Made by a program: the position numbers and the translations under genes. The notes below the pieces were generated by a model, which saw only the letters and a list, made by a program, of their open reading frames with translations, did not search any database and was not told the origin of the DNA. A stretch of 5,441 nucleotides of DNA from Akkermansiaceae bacterium (GTDB lineage Bacteria > Verrucomicrobiota > Verrucomicrobiia > Verrucomicrobiales > Akkermansiaceae), in NCBI GenBank assembly GCA_029288115.1, contig JARFPV010000646.1:1-5441 (forward strand), written 5' to 3'. This document shows, piece after piece, positions 1-5,441 of this stretch; positions within the stretch are counted from its first letter, which is position 1, and the number at the start of each line of letters is the position of its first letter.

Positions 1-631
1 GTGCCTCGGTGAGTTCGACCGGGCTGTTGGAAATGCGTTGCAGGGTGGCTTTGACGCCTTCGATACCCATGTCCTCGCAGGCTTTGGTGAGATCGCCAAA
101 GCTGGTGAACTCGCCGTAGACGAGCACGCGGTCGTCCTGCACGTCCATTTCCTCAAGGCCGAAGTCGATCAGGTTCAGTTCAACTTCCTCGAGGTCGAGG
201 CTGTCGTTTTTTGCAAACTCGAGCACTGCTTTACGGTCGAACATGAAATCGAGCGAGCCGCTATTGACGACCTGGCCGCCGTTTTTATTGAAGATGGTTT
301 TGACGTTGGCCACGGTGCGGGTGGTGTTGTCAGTGGCGCACTCAACCCAGAGCAGCGAGCCGTGTGGTCCTTTGCCCTCGTAGCTAACCTCATCGTAGTT
401 GGCGGCATCGGCGGCGGTGGCGCGCTTGATTGCCTTCTCGATGTTGTCCTTGGGCATGTTCTGCGCCTTGGCGTTATTGATTGCCGTCTTGAGTGCGGTG
501 TTGGATTCGGGATCGGATCCCCCTGCCTTGGCGGCCATGGTGATGACCTTTCCCAACTTAGGAAACAGTCGCGACATTTCGCCCCAACGTTTTTCCTTTC
601 CTGCACGGCGTGCTTCAAATGCTCTTCCCAT
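1..631 (-). CDS. yebC: YebC/TACO1-family translation factor (also annotated PmpR-type regulator), C-terminus cut by window edge
   Basis: The minus strand stays open from ATG 631-629 to the window edge, giving 210 full codons; family members are usually about 235-250 residues, so roughly 30 C-terminal residues are missing. The protein opens with MGRAFEARRAGKEKRWG, followed by a glycine- and alanine-rich AAKAGGSDP stretch (about residues 33-41), INNAKAQNMPKDN (about 51-63), YEGKGPHG (about 77-84) and ECATDNTTRTVANVKTIF (about 89-106), the conserved spine of the family. An in-frame TAA lies a short way upstream with no start codon in between, so the start is well fixed; no Shine-Dalgarno sequence precedes it. 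The family is cytoplasmic. It was first named as a DNA-binding regulator, and more recent work on bacterial YebC proteins and mitochondrial TACO1 supports a ribosome role, helping translation of proline-rich stretches. It lies downstream of rapA on the same strand. Family assignment is very secure; the molecular role is known only from relatives. Confidence 0.95.
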   Translation of the reverse strand, partial: MGRAFEARRAGKEKRWGEMSRLFPKLGKVITMAAKAGGSDPESNTALKTAINNAKAQNMPKDNIEKAIKRATAADAANYDEVSYEGKGPHGSLLWVECATDNTTRTVANVKTIFNKNGGQVVNSGSLDFMFDRKAVLEFAKNDSLDLEEVELNLIDFGLEEMDVQDDRVLVYGEFTSFGDLTKACEDMGIEGVKATLQRISNSPVELTEA

Positions 632-668
632 GATTCTGTAAATTGATTGCTGGCACGAACGTTAGCGG

Positions 669-699
669 ATCACACCGATTGCTCAAGCCCCGATGTGAT
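669..699 (-). repeat. Imperfect 9-bp inverted repeat (hairpin) upstream of yebC
   Basis: The left arm ATCACACCG (669-677) and right arm CGATGTGAT (691-699) pair at 8 of 9 positions around a 13-nt spacer. In the minus-strand transcript the odd pair becomes a U-G wobble, so all nine positions could pair. The repeat sits 38 bp upstream of the yebC ATG. It could be a 5' leader structure, an operator, or a weak factor-dependent terminator for rapA. No T-tract follows it on the minus strand, which argues against an intrinsic terminator. The arms are seen directly; the function is unknown. Confidence 0.5.
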
Positions 700-701
700 G
701 G

Positions 702-732
702 AAGGTAGGGCAAAATTGTATTTTGTCGTCAA
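702..732 (-). promoter_or_regulatory. Weak candidate sigma70-like promoter for yebC
   Basis: On the minus strand TTGACG (732-727) matches the -35 consensus at five of six bases. The only plausible -10 is TACCTT (707-702), three of six, at a long 19-bp spacing. The element lies about 70 bp upstream of yebC and would place the 669-699 hairpin in the 5' leader. The poor -10 makes this tentative; yebC may instead be co-transcribed with rapA. Confidence 0.2.
711..725. repeat. Perfect 6-bp inverted repeat, possible operator
   Basis: CAAAAT (711-716) and ATTTTG (720-725) are exact reverse complements separated by TGT. The element falls between the candidate -35 and -10 of the weak yebC promoter, where a bound regulator would interfere with polymerase. 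It is AT-rich and short enough to arise by chance, so the operator reading is only a suggestion. Confidence 0.3.
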
Positions 733-774
733 TCCTAGGCGCACATCCTGCCGACAAGCTAAAAATTTGTCCTA

Positions 775-3504
775 CTATGGCTGGCAGAAGATGACACGGA
801 CGGAGTCGAGCCTCAGGCGGGACTTCGAGACGGCGTGGTGGAGGTCGTCGCGCTGACAGCGCAGGGCTGCAATTTCGTCTTCGCTAACATGGTCGTTGAT
901 CTCACCAAGGGCCACCAGGCGGTCGATTTCCTGCTGCATAGCAGCGTCAGACAAGTCGGTGGCATGCTGGACGATGGGTGCCATTTTTGTGTCTGCCAAT
1001 TCGCGGCACTTGTCGAGCATCATGGGAAGCATCACGCGGCGGAATTTTTCCTGTCCAAGCAACTTGTGCAGGTTACCTGGGCGAAGATCATCCGCGTCGA
1101 GCTGATAGATATCCGTGCAGTCCTCGCCAGTGTGATTCACCTGCACCCGGATCGGGGTGGCGGGCATAAAGCGATCGCTGTGCAAACTGGGCGGAGCCAC
1201 ACATTCCACCACGGAATGGCATTCCAGCAGAACACCTTTCGTAGGAGCGCCCTCCCAGACACCAAACGATGAGTTCCCCGCCTCAGAAGTCAGCAGCAGT
1301 TCAAGTGCGGTGCGCGCCACCGGGTGATCCCAGCTCATGAATGCGGCATCCTCGCGCGACAGCGCCTTGGTGCGATCAAAGGTGGTATTCAGCCCATCGT
1401 CAGGAAGTGCGGGAAATGCGTCGGTGATCAGATGCCCGGGACGAAGCAAATAGGTGCGGTCATTAAGTTCCTCAACATGTAAGCCAAAGTGATCCCACAG
1501 ACGCAGCAGGAAGGACTCGGAAACACGATCGGCATCCATTTCCGCAATCGTCTCAATTTGAGATCGGGCGAGTTCGGGTCGGCTCGAATTGAGTTCCAGC
1601 AATCGGTCATAGCCGCGCCCTAACTGGCTGGAAACTTTCTCGCGGCACGTTTTGGATTTTTCAATGAACGTCTCAAGCTGTTCCGGTTTCATCTCCCCTG
1701 CCGGAATGCCGCCTAGCTCACGCAGAATCTCAGTGGCACCATGCAAGCTATGCTCGAAGGCATTCAGTCCCTCGTGATACCAGCGCGCCAGCAATTCACC
1801 ATGCGAGCCTTGATGATACGGCACGTGAATGTGGATGGTTTCCGTTTGGCCAATCCGATCGAGCCGGCCGATCCGCTGCTCAAGCAACTCCGGGTCTTCC
1901 GGGAGATCAAACAGCACCAGGTGATGAGCAAACTGAAAGTTCCTGCCCTCGCTGCCGATTTCCGAGCATATAAGAATTCGCGCCCCTTCAGGCTCAGCAA
2001 AGTAGGCCGCAGTGCGGTCGCGTTGCATCAGCGACATTCCCTCGTGAAAACAGCCGCAGTTGATATTGATCAGCTGCTGGAGGCGCTCGGAGATTTCCTC
2101 CGCCAATGCTTGTGAGTGACAGATGAGTAAGATCTTTTGGTCGTCGAGCTGTTTGAGCAGCTTCACCAGCCACTGCATACGCACCTCGATGTGGCAGTCC
2201 ACTCCATCACCTTCCAATGGCACCAGCGATACCTTTCGCTCGGGAAAACCTGTGAGCGCCTCGCGCGTGTTGCGAAACATCACACGGCCAGTGCCAAAGG
2301 TATCAAGCAACTCGCGTACAAGTGGCTCGCGTGCCGACTCATCACCACCATCAAGTTTAAGACAGTGGTCGTGCACGCGCTCGGAATGCGATGTAAACAG
2401 CTCACGGTCTTCACGGCTCAACACCTCTCCATCGATCAATCGTCCTACGGCCTCGGCAACCTGTTCGTAATCCTCGGCTTCCTGCTGAAACGACTCGATA
2501 TCCGTGTAGCGCTCAGTGTCCAACAACCTGAGACGGGCAAAATGCCCCTCAGCCCCCAACTGCCGCGGCGTAGCCGTGAGCAACAACAGCCCCGGCGTCC
2601 TGACAGCAAGATTCTCCACCGTCTGATACGCGGCACTAGGTGCCTGCTCGCTCCATTCCAGGTGATGTGCCTCATCGACGATGAGCATGTCCCACCCGGC
2701 GGCTACTGCCTGCTGTGAACGCTCCGGGCAACCTGCTAGAAAATCCACGCTACAGAGCACAAGCTGACTATCAAGAAACGGGTTTTCGCCGTCTTTCTCA
2801 ATCGACTGACAACGTTTCTCATCAAACAAATTGAACAGCAGATTAAACCGGCGCAGCAGCTCGACAAACCACTGATGCAGTAACGGCTCGGGTACGACTA
2901 TTAGCACCCGGTCAGCTCGCCCGGTAAGATGCAAACGATGCATGACCAAACAAGCCTCGATGGTCTTCCCCAAACCCACTTCATCGGCCAACAGAACACG
3001 CGGCATCAACCGAGACGCCACTTCGTTCGCGATGTAAACCTGATGCGGAATCAGATCAACCCGCCCCCCGACAAATCCGCGCGCGGGAGATTTGCTAACC
3101 TCAGCGTTGCGCCTCAGTGCCTCCACCCGAAGATCGTAAGTATGCAAATCATCAATATTCCCGCCAAGCAATCTATCCTCCGGCTTACTGAAGCTCATGG
3201 TGTCCGAGATACGTGACTCCTCGATTTCTTGACCGTCACAGATATAAACCAAGAGCTTATCCACCTCCAACACCTCATCGACTTCCAACACCTCGCCGCT
3301 ATGTGTCTCCAGCGTGTCTCCTGCTTTTAGCATCACTCGACGGAGTGGCGCGCTATCCAACGCATACTGCCTGCGTTCGTTGGCAGCGGGAAACATCACC
3401 TCCACACGCTTGAACTCCACCTTAAGCATGATGCCAACTCCGAGTTCGGGCTCGCTTTCACTGATCCATCTCTGGCCGGGTGCTATCTGGGAAATAAGGG
3501 ACAT
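775..3504 (-). CDS. rapA: RNA polymerase-associated SWI2/SNF2-family ATPase RapA (HepA)
   Basis: The product has 909 residues; E. coli RapA has 968. RapA binds core RNA polymerase and uses ATP hydrolysis to release polymerase stuck after termination, so it can be reused. The N-terminus holds the Tudor-like RapA_N region (about 5-115; GQRWISESEPELG at 10-22, FSKPEDRL at 105-112). The first RecA-like lobe has DEVGLGKT (174-181, Walker A lysine K180), LIVVPE (201-206), DEAHH (277-281) and LLLTATP (307-313). The second lobe has CSEIGSEGRNFQFA (513-526) and the arginine-finger motif QRIGRLDRIGQ (543-553). After this come RWYHEGLNAFEH (574-585) and the RapA C-terminal domain (FDRTKALSRED at 709-719; RLDSVRVI near the end). 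All catalytic motifs look intact. An in-frame TAG lies two codons before the ATG, which fixes the start; no strong Shine-Dalgarno is visible. From memory of E. coli RapA, about 40 residues are missing between the lobes, near 425-445. The gene ends with two TAG stops in a row. It is divergent from uup and upstream of yebC. Confidence 0.97.
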   Translation of the reverse strand: MSLISQIAPGQRWISESEPELGVGIMLKVEFKRVEVMFPAANERRQYALDSAPLRRVMLKAGDTLETHSGEVLEVDEVLEVDKLLVYICDGQEIEESRISDTMSFSKPEDRLLGGNIDDLHTYDLRVEALRRNAEVSKSPARGFVGGRVDLIPHQVYIANEVASRLMPRVLLADEVGLGKTIEACLVMHRLHLTGRADRVLIVVPEPLLHQWFVELLRRFNLLFNLFDEKRCQSIEKDGENPFLDSQLVLCSVDFLAGCPERSQQAVAAGWDMLIVDEAHHLEWSEQAPSAAYQTVENLAVRTPGLLLLTATPRQLGAEGHFARLRLLDTERYTDIESFQQEAEDYEQVAEAVGRLIDGEVLSREDRELFTSHSERVHDHCLKLDGGDESAREPLVRELLDTFGTGRVMFRNTREALTGFPERKVSLVPLEGDGVDCHIEVRMQWLVKLLKQLDDQKILLICHSQALAEEISERLQQLININCGCFHEGMSLMQRDRTAAYFAEPEGARILICSEIGSEGRNFQFAHHLVLFDLPEDPELLEQRIGRLDRIGQTETIHIHVPYHQGSHGELLARWYHEGLNAFEHSLHGATEILRELGGIPAGEMKPEQLETFIEKSKTCREKVSSQLGRGYDRLLELNSSRPELARSQIETIAEMDADRVSESFLLRLWDHFGLHVEELNDRTYLLRPGHLITDAFPALPDDGLNTTFDRTKALSREDAAFMSWDHPVARTALELLLTSEAGNSSFGVWEGAPTKGVLLECHSVVECVAPPSLHSDRFMPATPIRVQVNHTGEDCTDIYQLDADDLRPGNLHKLLGQEKFRRVMLPMMLDKCRELADTKMAPIVQHATDLSDAAMQQEIDRLVALGEINDHVSEDEIAALRCQRDDLHHAVSKSRLRLDSVRVIFCQP
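3263..3298 (-). repeat. 18-bp tandem duplication within rapA encoding EVLEVD twice
   Basis: Two adjacent 18-bp units (3263-3280 and 3281-3298) match at 15 of 18 bases and sit in the N-terminal region of rapA. The protein reads EVLEVDEVLEVD at residues 71-82. As I recall the E. coli RapA sequence, the same stretch has equal length there (QMQVEEVKEENG), so the repeat has not lengthened the protein. It may reflect slippage in an already acidic strand-turn, or simple convergence. Confidence 0.6.
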
Positions 3505-3522
3505 TTTCTAAAGAAGCGCAGG

Positions 3523-3536
3523 CTACACAATTGTAG
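3523..3536. repeat. Short inverted repeat near the rapA start
   Basis: CTACA (3523-3527) and TGTAG (3532-3536) are exact reverse complements around a 4-base loop. The right arm overlaps the candidate rapA -10 hexamer (TACAAT, 3535-3530 on the minus strand), and the repeat lies 19 bp upstream of the rapA ATG. It could be an operator or leader hairpin, but five-base arms are easily found by chance. Confidence 0.25.
3530..3535 (-). promoter_or_regulatory. Candidate -10 hexamer for rapA
   Basis: On the minus strand TACAAT matches TATAAT at five of six bases and would give a leader of roughly 19 nt before the rapA ATG. No good -35 hexamer lies at 16-18 bp upstream (the bases there read AATGGT), so recognition would need an activator or a lineage-specific promoter form. 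Confidence 0.25.
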
Positions 3537-3570
3537 GTTCTCAGCAAGACATACCATTACTGCAAAAAGC

Positions 3571-3598
3571 ATGACAAGACGAGCAACTGGCATATAGT
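3571..3598 (+). promoter_or_regulatory. Candidate sigma70-like promoter for uup
   Basis: ATGACA (3571-3576) matches the -35 consensus TTGACA at five of six bases, and TATAGT (3593-3598) matches the -10 consensus TATAAT at five of six, with a 16-bp spacer. Transcription would be expected to begin about 7 bases after the -10, at about 3605-3606, which coincides with the uup ATG. This would give a leaderless or near-leaderless message and agrees with the lack of a Shine-Dalgarno sequence there. It is a pattern match only. Confidence 0.45.
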
Positions 3599-3605
3599 CC
3601 GGCCC

Positions 3606-5441
3606 ATGCCAGAATCCATCGCCAGCGCCAGCGAACTCGTTGTTCGCTACAGCCACCACACCGTGCTGGATGGTGCTACCTTGGCCATCCAGCAAGGTGA
3701 CCGCATCGGCTTGGTGGGACGCAACGGCTGCGGCAAATCGACCTTCCTGAAAATTCTCGCCGGTGAAGCCGTCGGCGACACCGGCGAGGTCACCTACAAA
3801 CGTGGATTAATCATCGGCTACCTGCCGCAAAATTTTGAACTCGATGACTCCGCGAACGTTTACGACAACGTGATGTCAGGCGCCCAACGCGTGCTCGACC
3901 TGATCGAACAGTACGAAAACACACCTGCCGATAGCCACCGCAGCGCAGAATTGTTAGATGAAATCAATCACGCCGACGGCTGGGACCTCGATCATCGGGT
4001 GAAAACACTGCTGTCCCACCTGCATGCACCGGAGGAAGACCGAGTCGTCGGTACGCTCTCCGGCGGAGAAAAACGCCGTGTCGCCCTCTGCCGGGCTTTG
4101 CTTGAGAAGCCTGACCTTCTGATCCTCGATGAACCGACCAACCACCTGGACACAGGGTCGATCGAGTGGCTTGAACAATTCCTGTCCCGCTACCAAGGCA
4201 CCTGCGTATTTGTGACCCACGACCGTTATTTCCTCGACCGCATCGCCACACGCATCGTCGAGATCCGACGCGGAAAGTGCGACAGCTACGAGGGCAACTA
4301 CACCGACTTCCTCGTCTCCCGTGCCGAGCGTGACCTCGCCGAGGCTCGTAACGAACACAAACGCCAAAGATTCCTCACCCGTGAGCTCGACTGGGTGAGG
4401 CGCAGACCGAAAGCGCGCACATCCAAGTCGCGCAATCGCATCGATAACTACTTCGAAATTGCCAACCAGGAAGCTCCTGAGGAGGAACTCGACGTCGAAC
4501 TCATCATCCCTGTGCCTCCGAAGCTTGGGAACAAAATTATCGATGTGCACGAGGTAGGCATGGCATTCGATGACCAACCGTGGTTGTTTACCAACGTCAG
4601 CATGAGCCTCGAAGGGGGACAGCGGCTTGGCATCGTCGGCCGTAACGGCATGGGAAAGTCCACACTACTCAAAATCATCCTCGGCCAACTCAAGCCACTC
4701 GAAGGCAAGGTTGATATCGGCATCAAGACAGACATCAATTTCATCGACCAGAACCGACTTTTGTTAGATGACGAGAAATCCGTCTTTGAAGAAGTCGGCG
4801 AAGGCCAGGAAAGCGTCCGGCTCGGCGAGGAAACCATTGGGCTACGCGCTTACCTACGCCGTTTCCTGTTCACCGAGGAACGCATCAACACCAAGATCAA
4901 GCTACTCAGCGGCGGTGAACGCAGCCGGGTGATGCTGGCGAAGGTGCTGAAAAAAGGCGGCAACGTCATTGTGCTGGATGAGCCAACCAATGATCTCGAC
5001 TTGAATACTCTTCGCTTGCTGGAAGAAGCTCTCGAAGCGTTCAAAGGCTGTGTGATCGTCGTCAGCCACGACCGCTACTTCCTCAATCGTGTCTGCACCG
5101 ATATCCTCGCCTTCGAAGGCGACGGAATCGTTGATTACCAAGTAGGAAACTACGATTACTATCTGGAGAAAAAGCAAGCTCGCGCTGCGACGAGCCAAGA
5201 ATACAAAACAAAGTCCGCCAAAAAGAAACCTGCCCGCAAGGAACGCCCACGCAAATTGAAATGGGCCGAGGCTAAGGAGCTGGAAACCATCGAGGAGACT
5301 ATCATGGAGGCAGAGGAAAATGTCGCCCGGCTTGAGGGTATTTTTGAGGCGCCCGACTTTTACGAAAAACACGGTGACAACTGGCAGGAACTCGAAACAG
5401 AGCTCAAGGAAGCAAAGGCAAAAGTCCCCACACTCTACAGC
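3606..5441 (+). CDS. uup: ABC-F family ATPase, Uup type, 3' end cut by window edge
   Basis: The frame runs 612 codons from ATG 3606 to the window edge without a stop; E. coli Uup has 635 residues, so perhaps 10-25 residues are missing. Two ABC domains are complete: Walker A GRNGCGKST (38-46) and GRNGMGKST (345-353); signature LSGGE (151-155 and 434-438); Walker B LLILDEP (171-177) and VIVLDEP (454-460); H-loop histidines H205 and H488. There are no membrane segments, as expected for ABC-F proteins, which are soluble and act in the ribosomal E site. The interdomain linker (about 240-300) has the basic WVRRRPKARTSKSRNRID (263-280), typical of Uup. After the second ABC domain a lysine-rich stretch (535-551) leads into a charged coiled-coil-like tail (553 onward), the Uup C-terminal domain. 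Uup and its relative YfmR are linked to rescue of stalled ribosomes; Uup has also been linked to DNA, with transposon excision phenotypes. The nearest upstream in-frame stop is TAG 3534-3536, with no other start codon in between, so the ATG is well supported. Divergent from rapA. Confidence 0.96.
   Translation, partial: MPESIASASELVVRYSHHTVLDGATLAIQQGDRIGLVGRNGCGKSTFLKILAGEAVGDTGEVTYKRGLIIGYLPQNFELDDSANVYDNVMSGAQRVLDLIEQYENTPADSHRSAELLDEINHADGWDLDHRVKTLLSHLHAPEEDRVVGTLSGGEKRRVALCRALLEKPDLLILDEPTNHLDTGSIEWLEQFLSRYQGTCVFVTHDRYFLDRIATRIVEIRRGKCDSYEGNYTDFLVSRAERDLAEARNEHKRQRFLTRELDWVRRRPKARTSKSRNRIDNYFEIANQEAPEEELDVELIIPVPPKLGNKIIDVHEVGMAFDDQPWLFTNVSMSLEGGQRLGIVGRNGMGKSTLLKIILGQLKPLEGKVDIGIKTDINFIDQNRLLLDDEKSVFEEVGEGQESVRLGEETIGLRAYLRRFLFTEERINTKIKLLSGGERSRVMLAKVLKKGGNVIVLDEPTNDLDLNTLRLLEEALEAFKGCVIVVSHDRYFLNRVCTDILAFEGDGIVDYQVGNYDYYLEKKQARAATSQEYKTKSAKKKPARKERPRKLKWAEAKELETIEETIMEAEENVARLEGIFEAPDFYEKHGDNWQELETELKEAKAKVPTLYS

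Larger units (their letters stand above)
632..774. other. rapA-yebC intergenic spacer
   Basis: The spacer between the rapA stop (TAG 777-775, followed at once by a second in-frame TAG 774-772) and the yebC start has no credible gene; a plus-strand open frame starting at 647 runs into rapA antisense and looks like chance. It contains two inverted repeats (669-699 and 711-725) and a weak promoter-like element, listed separately. I see no GC-rich hairpin followed by a T-tract on the minus strand, so a canonical terminator for rapA is not evident and read-through into yebC is possible. Confidence 0.8.
3505..3605. other. Divergent rapA-uup intergenic spacer
   Basis: This 101-bp spacer must carry the promoters of both flanking genes, since each reads away from it. 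It is noticeably more AT-rich than the coding sequence beside it. It contains a good sigma70-like match for uup, a poorer one for rapA, and a small hairpin. No small gene is supported; a minus-strand open frame across 3483-3695 overlaps both flanking genes and has no family resemblance. Confidence 0.8.

Noticed and set aside
38..646. Long plus-strand open frame (202 codons) opposite yebC
   Set aside because: It lies wholly antisense to a strongly conserved yebC, has a low-complexity hydrophobic composition and no recognisable family; it is a codon-bias shadow.
669..699. CRP-type operator
   Set aside because: The half-sites are in the wrong order: the repeat reads TCACA then TGTGA with a wide gap, whereas CRP sites read TGTGA then TCACA with a 6-bp gap.
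753..771. Intrinsic terminator just after rapA (GACAA / TTGTC arms)
   Set aside because: The stem is only 5 bp, AT-rich with a 9-nt loop, and no T-tract follows on the minus strand, so it does not meet the usual form.
835..1272. Plus-strand open frame (145 codons) opposite the end of rapA
   Set aside because: It is antisense to the conserved RapA C-terminal domain, without family resemblance or a ribosome binding site.
775..3504. Defence-island helicase (SNF2-type, as in DISARM or similar systems)
   Set aside because: The N-terminal GQRWISESEPELG motif, the RWYHEGL segment and the C-terminal domain identify housekeeping RapA, and neither neighbour is a defence gene.
3954..4577. Long minus-strand open frame (207 codons) opposite uup
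   Set aside because: It overlaps the first ABC domain and linker of uup on the other strand, resembles no family I know, and mirrors the uup codon pattern.
3606..5441. Antibiotic-resistance ABC-F protein (ribosomal protection type)
   Set aside because: The linker lacks an obviously extended antibiotic resistance domain, and the basic WVRRRPKAR motif plus the coiled-coil tail match housekeeping Uup.

Overview
The window holds three protein genes and two short spacers. None of the three looks horizontally acquired, and there is no RNA gene, mobile element or CRISPR array. The left edge cuts the 3' end of a minus-strand yebC/TACO1-family gene (1-631). A complete minus-strand rapA/hepA gene follows (775-3504), encoding the SWI2/SNF2-type ATPase that recycles RNA polymerase. 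The right edge cuts a plus-strand gene for an ABC-F ATPase of the Uup type (3606-5441), which is divergent from rapA.

Organism: the sequence has moderately high GC. The YebC N-terminus starts MGRAFEARRAGKEKRWG and continues with INNAKAQNMPKDN, the form I associate with Bacteroidota and Verrucomicrobiota; proteobacterial YebC usually starts MAGHSKW. None of the three start codons has a convincing Shine-Dalgarno sequence, which also fits those lineages. I lean to Verrucomicrobiota, but this is an inference from remembered family patterns, not a search.

Layout: rapA and yebC run in the same direction, separated by a 142-145 bp spacer that holds two inverted repeats and a weak promoter-like element. 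rapA and uup are divergent across a 101 bp spacer. Its best sigma70-like promoter would start the uup transcript almost exactly at the ATG, suggesting a leaderless or near-leaderless mRNA.

How the genes may work together: RapA frees stalled or post-termination RNA polymerase. YebC-family proteins and Uup-type ABC-F proteins have both been linked to rescue of ribosomes stalled on difficult, for example proline-rich, sequences. The locus therefore groups gene-expression rescue factors, but whether that grouping is functional or accidental cannot be decided from one window. I found no convincing undescribed system. The points most worth a second look are the yebC/uup proximity, the possible leaderless start of uup, and the structured spacer upstream of yebC.
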